Shown here one piece after another: positions 23,201 through 30,977 of a stretch of 64,000 nucleotides of DNA (within the stretch, counting starts at the first letter, position 1; every line of letters begins with the position of its first letter). The stretch spans positions 62,001 to 126,000 of the forward strand of contig JARGXX010000098.1 in assembly GCA_030374765.1 (NCBI GenBank), in the 5' to 3' direction. A program made the translations under genes and the position numbers. The notes below the pieces were generated by a model. It searched no databases, was not told the DNA's origin, and saw only the letters and a list, made by a program, of their open reading frames with translations. The DNA is from Agarophyton chilense (taxonomy: Eukaryota; Rhodophyta; Florideophyceae; Gracilariales; Gracilariaceae).

Positions 23201-24740
23201 CGTCAAACTTCTGAAGCACTCTAAGAAGTTGACGCTGTTCCCGGCACGGGCTCCACTCGAATTCGTGGCCATAGACATCCTAGGGGAGTTTATCAGGACG
23301 CCCCGAGGTCATCGGTATCTGCTTGTCATTTCTGACAGATTCTCTAAGCTAACGAGAACTGTGCCGCTGAAGCGGATCACCGCCGCTACCGTCGCGCAAG
23401 CGTTCGTGACTCATTGGGTGTTCGTATATGGACCGCCGGTGCAGTTGTTATCCGACAACGGAGGGCAATTCGCATCAAAGTTCTTTCAGGATGTATGTCG
23501 AATCCTTGATGTAAGGAATTTATTTGTTACTACGTATCACCCTCAGGGGAATGGCCAGGTGGAGAGGTTTAACCGCACGATACTCAACGCTTTGAGATTG
23601 TATGTTGCGGATCACCCCAAAAATTGGGACTTGTACACAGACGCTATCACGTATGCATACAACACCCAGGTACATCGGGTTACATCGTTATCCCCATTCG
23701 AAATGGTACTGTCGAGGACACCGCCGCCAGTCGCCATTGAGGCTCAACCGACGCTGTCGACGTACCTGTCACCGGGATTGTACCGAGAAGCCTGGAAGGA
23801 GTGGCTTACGAAGATGGTGCCGATAGCCCGGAAAGCAATGGACAAAGCTCAACGCGCCTACAAGAAGGACTTTGACAATCGGGTTCGCAAACCTCTACCT
23901 CAGGTGGAGCCCGCCGACTTCGTCTTCCTTCAAAAGGAATACTACAATCCTGAAAAGGAACGTAGGCACAAGCTTTCGCCAATTGTGGACGGACCCTATC
24001 GTGTGGTTTCCGTAGACCCGGAAACGGTGGTATTGGATATCGCTATCCGCCACGAACGGATCTCCAGGGACCGCATCACACGAGCGCCCAACCCAAATGT
24101 GGAATTGGTGTCGGCACCAACGCCCTCCACAGGGGATGATTCAACGGAAGTTAACCCGTCAGGCGGAGATTGGAACACCCGCCCCGTTATACTTCCGCAC
24201 CCGGAACGTGGTTTAACCGACCTACCGGAAACTTCGGATACTCCCGAACCTGGGCCCGCTCCCTCAAGGGCCCAGTCAACGAACTCTTACAGAGCTACTC
24301 CCCCACCGGAGGTAATCAAGCCTCCTGGCTCTTCGCCTAAGGAGGGGGAGGAGGACTTAGTTCCTTCGCAGGACGATGCTTCGGCGTCAGCCAGTCGCCC
24401 TAACAGGGAATCTAGTTCTCACAGTGAGACGGCGAGCCCGACCGAGCCGGCGACAGAGAAGTCACAACCCCAGCGTATGGGTAGCGACATCACCGCCGAC
24501 CCAGCCGAGCACGACGTCAGAAAAGATGACGAAAACCCGCCTAGGGAGAGTCGTGTGGAGAACTCCGCACCCGGAACGCCTACAGAGCCGACGATCACCC
24601 GCCGCCGCGGACAAGACACTGAGGTGTCGCACACTCAAACCCCACTTTCTCGGGAACGAGCTGTGTCAGCGGACCCGCACGGGGAAGATCTCGACGACGA
24701 GGTTGACCAAATTTGGCTCTCCGTTATGGAATGGGAATAG
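20208..24740 (+). CDS. Ty3/gypsy Pol polyprotein of element B (PR-RT-RH-IN)
   Basis: An open frame of 1510 codons lies in -1 relative to gag, so translation probably enters by frameshifting and 20208 (TTG) is not a true start. Domains in order: aspartic protease (LDTGAAPN, about residue 90); RT from about 400, with SLRFCIDYRRLN, LDANSGYWQVP and active-site YLDD near 575; RNase H with DTDAS near 725; HHCC zinc-binding region ending CANC near 995; integrase core with AIDILGEF, LLSDNGGQF and GNGQVERFN giving D, D, E between 1025 and 1120; then a C-terminal domain and a long acidic/Pro-rich tail. All catalytic residues I can check are present, so the enzymes could be active. The chromodomain expected at the end is in a later ORF (25290-25580) after a stop. 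Confidence 0.93.
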   Translation: MGVSPAGGASSKPELKTPEALQLRSPAVTILSRRTADTDVNSRYFSVLRLPWIRSRNLRIPDRVMVMAKRNYKVFADFGLSNKFMVRQISVLDTGAAPNLIHVELLPPLLRVQVRTGPRLDIADANNNPLRTLGTISLMVRLGSYLVQLEFIVCKSIAAPVILGCDFCDRFVEAIRPRNRTVELEDGSTIPIVRNPLQGAARTRVPLPLAQESVKKDPVSTRVKVARSVAIPPETQVWVTVVTKQIGVHVVQPNPSLYTRRQLALANGVVSVEPDKPFKVLVANFGKTTQHLVKHQILGSVLPHPHAVVPTKISIAKILGVADPKEGEDTAEIAEDGEHTTVAPHAEHFKPQEVTAPITGADQTDPVQELEKWDLNHVPASHREKLRHMLREFTPMWDGSLGTIGITEHRIDLLPNTRPIAQHPYRAGPKAREEEKSQVEKMLKAGVIEPAQSAWASPVVLVPKPDGSLRFCIDYRRLNEVTIKDVYPIPRMDEYIDSLGSATVFSTLDANSGYWQVPIREEDRDKTAFVCHQGLFRFRRMFFGLTNAPATFQRAIDILLAPFEWRTCLVYLDDIVVFSNNLDHHLEHVRDVMKILRDAGITLKLKKCEFFTDSVKYLGQIIRPGQLSIDEVRVKSLKEAKHPKTQTELRSFLGLCNVYRRFVPNFADIATPLNRLLTKGQPVELEPFGDAEASAFTALVNAVTSPPILALPNPGLPYEVDTDASANQVGCALFQSSEDGERHPIGYWSRSLNVHERNYSVSEKECLAVVWPLATLRPYLMGTRFKVHTDLACLRWLLEISEPSGRLMRWRLRLSEFDFEILYKKGKLNTQADALSRLGTTAETEPYEDDDIPCFMVSDLEGGAQPLTDDVCDDILVNESLDSPTGSFIRISPEEMIREQQLDPFCTRIRARLNGGFQLPFEDDDQGYLIRTVGPRPRIVVPHTLKQRVLHLTYYVKVGAHPGGRKLYLTLRRDFYWPAMAFDCYAVRRACANCAKNDVKLLKHSKKLTLFPARAPLEFVAIDILGEFIRTPRGHRYLLVISDRFSKLTRTVPLKRITAATVAQAFVTHWVFVYGPPVQLLSDNGGQFASKFFQDVCRILDVRNLFVTTYHPQGNGQVERFNRTILNALRLYVADHPKNWDLYTDAITYAYNTQVHRVTSLSPFEMVLSRTPPPVAIEAQPTLSTYLSPGLYREAWKEWLTKMVPIARKAMDKAQRAYKKDFDNRVRKPLPQVEPADFVFLQKEYYNPEKERRHKLSPIVDGPYRVVSVDPETVVLDIAIRHERISRDRITRAPNPNVELVSAPTPSTGDDSTEVNPSGGDWNTRPVILPHPERGLTDLPETSDTPEPGPAPSRAQSTNSYRATPPPEVIKPPGSSPKEGEEDLVPSQDDASASASRPNRESSSHSETASPTEPATEKSQPQRMGSDITADPAEHDVRKDDENPPRESRVENSAPGTPTEPTITRRRGQDTEVSHTQTPLSRERAVSADPHGEDLDDEVDQIWLSVMEWE

Positions 24741-24903
24741 GAACTCTTATGGAGACACTGGAACCCTCAGGAATGGGAAAGAAATGAGTGAGACCCGTCG
24801 GGGACAGCTCAGGAGAGTGCTAGCGCGTGCCGAAAGCGCCACCTCACATCCGCTTGCGGAGTGGCAACCGGCGCCCGCGCATTTATGTGGCACACGTCGA
24901 ATG

Positions 24904-25003
24904 TCACCGAGCCAATCAAAAGGCTCTGACGACCAACCGTCGCGCAAACCGCCTCACCGAGCCAATCAAAAGGCTTTGACGACCAACCGTCGCGCAAACC
25001 GCC
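24904..25003 (+). repeat. 50-base tandem duplication between pol and chromodomain of B
   Basis: Two direct copies with period 50, differing at one base (GGCTCTGACG in the first, GGCTTTGACG in the second). Nothing coding is recognised in this spacer. Confidence 0.85.
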
Positions 25004-25289
25004 TCCGTCGCACGGCGCATTGCACAAGAGCAACCTTCGTCCCCGTAGCTCGGGTTGACGTTGGAGTCTTACCCCCCTGAGATTGGAGACGCTACCGCGT
25101 CGCGGTTTCTCAACCGTCACGGAATCTACTAACACCGTTGTTATTGGGAAGATTTCAGCTTTAAGAAGAACCCAAAACTGGGCCGTTTTGACTCCGTAGA
25201 CGGAAGTTACAACGTAGCCCACAGGCCACTCGGCGCCGTTTGGACGAAGTGCTGAGACCCGCTCGCAACACGGAAAAGAACCCACCGGG

Positions 25290-25580
25290 GTGTGTCTAGA
25301 CCCTACGTTGACACCCTCAAGGGAACTAGAGCGTTCCAAGATGGAAGAGAAGCCCGAACAGGGAAAACTGTACCCGCAGGAATTCGTTATCGATCGCATC
25401 GTGCGTCACATCTACACCCCCGAGGGAGAAGTCCGCTACCAAGTCCGATGGTACGGATTCTCGCCTGATGAGGATACAGTGGAACCCATTGAGCACCTTC
25501 CGAGGTCTAAGGTTTTATCTTATCACCGACGCGCTCGGGTAACCTTGCCTCCAAATCTGGATCGTGCCCAAGTCGGGTAA
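25290..25580 (+). CDS. Chromodomain ORF of element B
   Basis: 96 codons; an internal ATG at about 25341 (MEEKPEQ) is an equally good start. It encodes a complete chromodomain: EFVIDRIVRHIYTPEGEVRY, then VRWYGFSPDEDTVEP and a closing helix. The aromatic residues of the histone-tail cage are at the usual places. It is in the same frame as pol but 550 bases after the pol stop. In element D the chromodomain is likewise separated from the pol tail by stops. Either it is made by readthrough or re-initiation, or the frame has decayed. In chromoviruses this domain directs integration to methylated-histone chromatin. Confidence 0.8.
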   Translation: MCLDPTLTPSRELERSKMEEKPEQGKLYPQEFVIDRIVRHIYTPEGEVRYQVRWYGFSPDEDTVEPIEHLPRSKVLSYHRRARVTLPPNLDRAQVG

Positions 25581-25744
25581 GCCACCATGGGAACTGGTGT
25601 GGATGCGACCTCGAAGTGAGGAAGATGTTGGACCTCTGAAGAGGAATTGAGGAGAGTATCCCGAAGAACACGTATTGAGAGGGAATGTCTACTGGCCCTC
25701 GGCCTAGCGCCGTTAACCGGGGAACACAGCACCGGTTATCGGGA

Positions 25745-25912
25745 CAGTTTATGATGAAAAAGGAAAAGAAGACCCACGAAGTGGAGAAGAAGATTAAGAA
25801 GAAGATTGGACCCTAGGAAGGGAAGAAGATGAAGAAGATCATAAGAAGGAATGAAGAAGATGAAGTAGAAGTTAAGATCCTAGGAAGGAAGAAGAAAAGA
25901 AGTTATGCAAAT
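25745..25912 (+). other. Purine-rich (GAA/AAG) tract between the two convergent transcripts of B
   Basis: About 165 bases made mostly of A and G on the + strand, between the chromodomain ORF and the end of the opposite-strand ORF. The matching place in A1 (3127-3290) is also purine-rich. It could end the two converging transcripts or act as an internal polypurine primer; the sequence alone does not decide. Confidence 0.5.
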
Positions 25913-25969
25913 ATCAGAAGTTTACTATTGTCGCCAAGCTATGGACTCTACAATTGCCCGAAGGCGGAA

Positions 25970-27865
25970 CTACGGAAAGCCCGAGGAGGGACCCGCCCCA
26001 CCGTGGGGATTCTGACCCTGATGGTACGCCGAGGCGAAAGCCAACATCTGGCTCACATCCGTCATACTCGGGGGAATCGGAATGCCCGCGTTCACCAGGC
26101 CTTGTCGCACACTACCCGCTTGCGGAGTAGCAACTGGCGCCTGCGCAAGGGTGTTCACACCCCACCCGGGGGGAGCAGATGGACCGCCACCGGATGCATT
26201 CGCCGCCGCAGCTGAGGTCGTTCCCACTGGTTGGAAGGGTGCAGATGGCTCCACAGGGAGTACTCCACTAGGAGCTGGCATGTCGTTACCCAACGCTGGA
26301 TCGTCCAGGTCTACTGGAGGCTCGTACTCGTAATCGTCGGTATAAATGAACCCCGTCGGGTGTCCCACCGGCATCGGTCGAGGCGAGTCAATCAGCGCCC
26401 GTGCTTGCGCCGCGCTGATGCGAACCCCTTCGAAGGGATTGTAATAGACCCAGTTACCGGAGCCCGGATCGTACCGGCCAGGAGACTTGTCTCGCGCGGA
26501 TCCTTCCCCTGCGGGCTGATTTGCCACTGGAACTCGATCCCATTGGGTGTTGTCGATCACGTCCAAGATTGGATACAGGTCCTGCACGTTGCTGGCCGAA
26601 CCCAACGCTGGGACAAGGTCGATCTGACGCATGATGGTCCGTAGCATCGGAGGAATATACCAGATACGGAAATGGTCATGAGCATCCCAGAGGAGGTGCG
26701 CCGCTACGCGGGCTGCCCACTCGGCTGCAACGAGGGCCCAGTATCCCGAGTTCGGGTCGTGCATCAAACGAGACCCGATATAGTAGATACATGGGGGCAG
26801 TTCAGAAAAGCACCCTCGGGGGACCTCGACCTTACTCCACCAAGCTGGAAGGGGCACGAATCGCCCAACCTTCGCCGTGTTACGGATACGCTCCAGTTCC
26901 ACGTGAGGATACGGGACAAGGAACCCGAAACGGGAGCGCGAGCGGCGCTCGAAGCGCACGCGTCGATCGAACCCATACTGGGTAAACTGCCGCTGAAGGT
27001 ACCTGAATTCAGCCCGAAGGATGGGACGACTCCGTTGGAGCATATCTTCTCGGAGAGGAAAACCCGGTCCGCGGAACTCGGCTTCGGGAAAGGCTGCCAG
27101 GTTATCCCCGTAGGAGACCTCACCGTACGTGCGGTAATAGGCGACATCGAACCCGTACTCCGGGGGAACCAGATGGTCAAAGCGTGACCTCTCCAATCGC
27201 TGGTAGGCCAGAGCCGCCATCGCTGCGCGCGCCTTGTCCAGGGACTCCCCGCGACCGCGGTATAGATACTGAGGCTCTATGGCTACCCGCACCCTCCAAT
27301 CGGGAGAACGTACAACCTCGACAGGTAAACCACCCGGCAATAAGCCGTCCTCCACGTAGGAGTCGATGAGCTTATCGTCGCGAACCGCTGTCGGATGGAA
27401 CCGCGGAGCGCGGGAATATATCACCGGATCGGTAAGGGGACTCCACCTTCGAAAGGATTCGTTTGAGATCCAACCTCTGGAGTTTGCTATCAAGGGCATC
27501 GCATGAGCGGAGTTCCACGCCACCGCGTTAATGTCCAAATCCTCCTGAGGATGTCGGTTGCTCGCCGAGGCGGAAGGTTCGGTACCTGACGGAGCCGCAT
27601 ACAAACCGGAGAAATATCCACCCTGCTGGGGAGTTTCGTTGTCCGCCGGCGCGGAGGCCGACGGCCCCGAGAGTGGGTTGATGACGTATAAGTTCATTTC
27701 CTTGAGAGGGCTGGTTGAGACTGCTGTTGCGAGAAGTTGCTTATCGCCGAAAGTCGGAGGAGTAGAAGAAAGTTGTACCGATGTGCCGGTTTTGTGGCGA
27801 TCCTCAGAAGTGGTGAAGGACCCCATTGGGAGAGAAGTATATATAGTGACCGGAAAGCGAGACAC
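25970..27865 (-). CDS. Antisense accessory protein of element B (631 aa, unknown)
   Basis: This is an intact frame on the strand opposite gag-pol. It starts 43 bases from the 3' LTR, so its promoter must lie in that LTR. The protein has a polar N-terminus and a globular centre of about residues 130-450, with blocks LVPPEYGFDVAYYRT, PILRAEFRY, PCIYYIGS, VAAEWAARVAAHLL and RIWYIPPMLRTIMR. A Pro/Ala/Gly-rich tail ends in a short helix. No signal peptide, membrane segment, zinc finger or known domain is visible. The centre aligns with the antisense proteins of D (closely) and A (blocks only). It is not an envelope protein, which would be on the sense strand and carry membrane segments. The function is unknown. 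Confidence 0.85.
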   Translation of the reverse strand: MSRFPVTIYTSLPMGSFTTSEDRHKTGTSVQLSSTPPTFGDKQLLATAVSTSPLKEMNLYVINPLSGPSASAPADNETPQQGGYFSGLYAAPSGTEPSASASNRHPQEDLDINAVAWNSAHAMPLIANSRGWISNESFRRWSPLTDPVIYSRAPRFHPTAVRDDKLIDSYVEDGLLPGGLPVEVVRSPDWRVRVAIEPQYLYRGRGESLDKARAAMAALAYQRLERSRFDHLVPPEYGFDVAYYRTYGEVSYGDNLAAFPEAEFRGPGFPLREDMLQRSRPILRAEFRYLQRQFTQYGFDRRVRFERRSRSRFGFLVPYPHVELERIRNTAKVGRFVPLPAWWSKVEVPRGCFSELPPCIYYIGSRLMHDPNSGYWALVAAEWAARVAAHLLWDAHDHFRIWYIPPMLRTIMRQIDLVPALGSASNVQDLYPILDVIDNTQWDRVPVANQPAGEGSARDKSPGRYDPGSGNWVYYNPFEGVRISAAQARALIDSPRPMPVGHPTGFIYTDDYEYEPPVDLDDPALGNDMPAPSGVLPVEPSAPFQPVGTTSAAAANASGGGPSAPPGWGVNTLAQAPVATPQAGSVRQGLVNAGIPIPPSMTDVSQMLAFASAYHQGQNPHGGAGPSSGFP

Positions 27866-27894
27866 CCGCGGCTCGGAATGTTCTTCCTCGTCTT

Positions 27895-27907
27895 AAGGAG
27901 GGGGAGA
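27895..27907 (+). promoter_or_regulatory. Polypurine tract of B
   Basis: AAGGAGGGGGAGA directly before the 3' LTR, as expected for plus-strand DNA priming. Confidence 0.85.
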
Positions 27908-28822
27908 TGTAGAGCAACGCTCAGTTAGGGGATACTTGAAGATGCAACTCATAGAATGAGGGTTGAACCCTCCGAGGGTTATGACTATGATCCCCTCTAA
28001 GGTGTGCTGAGGTGGCACTGTTTTCTGGTTAGAGTTCGCCTATAAGGGAAGATTCGGATGGCCCATGGTTGGATTGGCCCCGTGATACACGTGGCTTAAT
28101 TTTGGCACCGATTTTCGGATATTTGTTAGAACGTTGGACTTTTGGGCCCTGACAGTGGGATCTCCACGTGTATGGCCCTGAGCAGGTGTGCACTACTGTA
28201 GAGTTTAGTTAGTGGGCCCTACTTAGGGAGATGAGAACTGACAGTCCGAAGCTCAGAGTAAATAGGAACCAAGGTTGGTCTTTGATACCTTTAGAGGTTC
28301 TTCGCCGCCATCGTTTCGGCCTTACAACCCGGAACGGGCTCTGGTTAGCAACGCCTGCGTAGGGACACGACTCCACTTGGAGAGTGCCCACGTTTGGGTT
28401 CCGTGCAACCACCCCCTTGGGACCGCTCAGACGACCTGCGTGCACGATACCCCGTGGGGGTTCTGCTTACTTGTTGCGTGCTTTTTGTGTTTCCTTTCGA
28501 GGAAAGGTTTTCGCCCCTGTATTGGGTTTCTTTTGTTGTTTCGCCCCTTTTCTGGTTCTCGGGTCCGATGCCTGTTAGTGCCCGACCCTCGCCCCGTTTT
28601 TCCTCTTCGCCGGATTTTCCCCCATTCTTTGGGATACCCATACCCATTCCCGACCCAACGGTTTCTACCCCTCACCTCCGTCGGTACTGCCGGAATCCCC
28701 CGTGGAAGTTACACCCCACACTACGGGTGGAACGGAGGGCTCTGTCTCTGAGTCTGCCTCCCCCAGGGAGCAAGGCTTCGAACACCTTGAGAGCACTTCC
28801 CGTCGCCGGGTTTTGCTCCACA
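27908..28822 (+). mobile_element. Element B 3' LTR
   Basis: 915 bases, TGTAGAGC to CTCCACA, nearly identical to 17033-17947. It is followed by the CCAAG duplication. On its antisense strand it must promote the 25970-27865 ORF. Confidence 0.93.
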
Positions 28823-28827
28823 CCAAG
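28823..28827. repeat. Target-site duplication of B, right (CCAAG)
   Basis: Second copy of the duplicated target; see 17028-17032. Confidence 0.85.
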
Positions 28828-29299
28828 GGGTGCCTGTCTTTATCAGATTAGGATGGGGGAGGTGCAGTTCCCTATATGCAGTGGACTGCACTCTCCAGAT
28901 CACCCGGGAGATGCCAGCAAGGCACGGTCTCTGACCTAGTGTCAGAGACCTGGACAGCACTGGCTACAGAGCCAGGTGGCCACGCCACTACTGTACTAAA
29001 ATAATGATAATTACAATTACAATTACTAACAATTACTCAACCAGAAGGTACATGTCAACACTACACGTGGCTGACAACACCTAGATGGTAGCTCGCCCGG
29101 AGCTCCATGGCCGATGATCCCTAGCATCCATCACCTACAAGGTCAGTGTAGTATATGGACAATCTCAAAGGTCAGCCCTTCCGCCACTATACGACAACGT
29201 CTACCTTCTAAGATTGAGCGTCACCACGCTCCCTATGGTTGAGCGTCACCACGCTCCCGAGACAAGACAGTAGCATACCTCAAAGGTGATTGTACGACA
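28828..29299 (-). mobile_element. A2 5' LTR, outer part, with inverted terminal repeat
   Basis: This is the outer part of the A2 5' LTR. In + orientation it ends GGTGATTGTACGACA at 29299, the mirror of the other LTR end at 16793 (TGTCGTACAATCACC). The mirror match extends about 78 bases at roughly 80%. It includes TTGAGCGTCACCACGCTCCC, present twice in tandem here (29211-29259) and once in the other end. Core blocks match 6535-6896 in reverse. Confidence 0.7.
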
Positions 29300-30620
29300 G
29301 ACAAATGTGTTTTCGATTATTTTTGATAATAAAGTTCACTTTTAAAATGCTTTTGCGAGCAATTTTTGTCTTCTATTGCGTGCGAATGAAGCGTTTACAG
29401 TTTCTCTCTAAGGTGAAGAGACGTGCACTGGTTTTCACTTTGTTTCCCTCAACAAGTCAAAAATGCATAGATAATGACATATTTGATAAATTATGAAGGA
29501 TTCAAAGAATGAAGATGTTGTGTAAACGTTTTTTAAAATCGTTAGTGATCTTTAAAATTGACAAAAGAGAACAATAAAGAGTTTGGAACGTCTACGTTCA
29601 AAAATCTAAGAAAATTGTTAAACATTGTCGAAATTATCGATGTTACAATTCTGGCCGCATATGAGATCAGTAGTAGAGACTCTTAATTCTACATTTTCGG
29701 AATATTGGCTTCACATGAGGCCAAAAATTCTCTTAAAAAGTAACTGAAACTCAGTCAAGGTATTAATTGTCAAATGAAAAGCAAAAAAACGATACATCTT
29801 TACCATTAACGAAAGGCTTCAGAAATCTATTCAAAAAGAGATTAAATACCGTTCTTGAAAAGAATATAGTTCTGATTCAGTAAACTTAAGTAGTCGCATA
29901 AAAACAACAACAAAAAATATTGGCCTCAAATCATCAAAAACAAAACATGCCAAAAGAAAATATCTCTTTCAATCATATATTAATGTATAATTTCAATAAT
30001 GAGGCTATCAAAAAGAGTGTTTGGCAATATTTTATCGCCATGCAGAGCAAAGATATAAAACATGGCTTCATATGAGGATAATTGACCTTACATGAGGCCA
30101 TCGGTCGTGAAGAAACTAGTGTCTATACGACCGAGGCAATTTTTCGAAATTGGTTATTTTTTAAAGTATATTTCTGTTTTATACATAGTTTTAGAACGAT
30201 TGTTTAGAGTGCAATCAATTTTTTTGCATACAGAAAAGCCTGTTTTGCATGGTAGCATAGTAATTAGCCTGATCGACATTTAGATATAAATTCTATATTA
30301 CTAAGTTCCTTTAGATTTATATTTACGCGTGAAAGAAATTCCATGAAGCGGAGATTTTTATAAAAAGGTGATATAAAGAATTTACTGCTTCGAGGTCAGA
30401 AGACGAAAAAAATCCGGCCAAAACTACAAAAAATCAGCACAGACATTTACAATTTAGCCTCATATGAGGCCAGCAGTCGTATAGACACTAGTTATACAGC
30501 TGCTTCTTTTAAACCCATTTCAACCTTCCAAAAAGAATTTGTTTTGTTAACCAAATGCTGTTTTTTATTTTTCGAACATGTTGTTCACATGAGAAAGGTA
30601 GAGACGCGGTTTATGTGTCC
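29300..30620. other. AT-rich intergenic region with dispersed CCTCATATGAGG palindromes
   Basis: No coding sequence is supported. A near-palindrome around GGCCTCATATGAGGCC recurs in variants near 29653, 29706, 30062, 30088 and 30459. The copies at 30088 and 30459 are followed by a shared stretch containing GTCGT and ACTAGT. The region separates the retroelements from the first host gene. Confidence 0.55.
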
Positions 30621-30669
30621 TGGCGCGCCATTTGCCATGGCCGACCGCAATTCTAGGCTGCTATATAAA
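30621..30669 (+). promoter_or_regulatory. Putative promoter: TGGCGCGCCA palindrome and TATA box
   Basis: A perfect 10-base palindrome TGGCGCGCCA (30621-30630; its core resembles E2F sites) stands 31 bases before TATATAAA (30662-30669). This is about 310 bases before the ATG of the 30978 gene, which would give a long 5' leader. Support is by motif only. Confidence 0.4.
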
Positions 30670-30977
30670 CAGTATCTGTAATCTGGCAGGTGAACACGAA
30701 CTTTTCGGTCTCTCCACATTTCAAAGCATATCTTCGCAGTCTCTATCAACTCAGTCTTTGCATTCGCAGAGGTACCAGTTATAGCTCATTAGACAAGTTC
30801 TGTAGTACAACTGGACCAGGAAAGTTGCGAAAAGTCGTGTCATCGACGTCCAGCAGGAGCGTTGAAGCACTAGTTCGTAAGAATTGCAGAATCTAGCGTC
30901 TCACTCTTGTGGTCGCATGGCTCGTTGTGCTACTTAGGTGCTTTCGGATCTTTCCTTTTTAGATAGAGGCTCTTAGC

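Larger units (their letters stand above)
17033..28822 (+). mobile_element. Ty3/gypsy chromovirus element B, nearly complete
   Basis: Two 915-base LTRs (about 7 differences seen by eye, under 1%) and a 5-bp target duplication show a recent insertion. Order: LTR, PBS, gag, pol (protease, RT, RNase H, integrase), separate chromodomain ORF, opposite-strand ORF, polypurine tract, LTR. Pol is a single open frame of 1510 codons. The only clear lesion is one stop in gag (19471-19473). It sits inside the 5' LTR of A2, so it is younger than A2. Confidence 0.93.
6922..29299 (-). mobile_element. Ty3/gypsy family A, copy A2 (interrupted by element B)
   Basis: A2 reads on the - strand from a 5' LTR (29299 down to 28828, then 17032 down to 16793) through PBS, gag, protease, RT, RNase H, integrase and chromodomain to 10138. 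The opposite-strand reading frame (7827-9983) and a palindrome-rich tail to 6922 follow. It has no 3' LTR of its own: its tail abuts the LTR-like core of A1. Every enzyme region carries stops or frameshifts. Element B occupies 17033-28822 inside its 5' LTR. Confidence 0.85.

Noticed and set aside
26672..27187. 171-codon + strand frame in element B
   Set aside because: It is a shadow of the opposite-strand 631-aa ORF, with no motif and no homologous frame in D.
25970..27865. Envelope gene of an errantivirus-like element
   Set aside because: It is on the opposite strand and has no signal peptide, furin site or membrane segment.
30690..30896. 68-codon ORF upstream of the 30978 gene as a first exon
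   Set aside because: Low-complexity Ser-rich, no splice pair clearly joining it to the main frame; more likely 5' leader.
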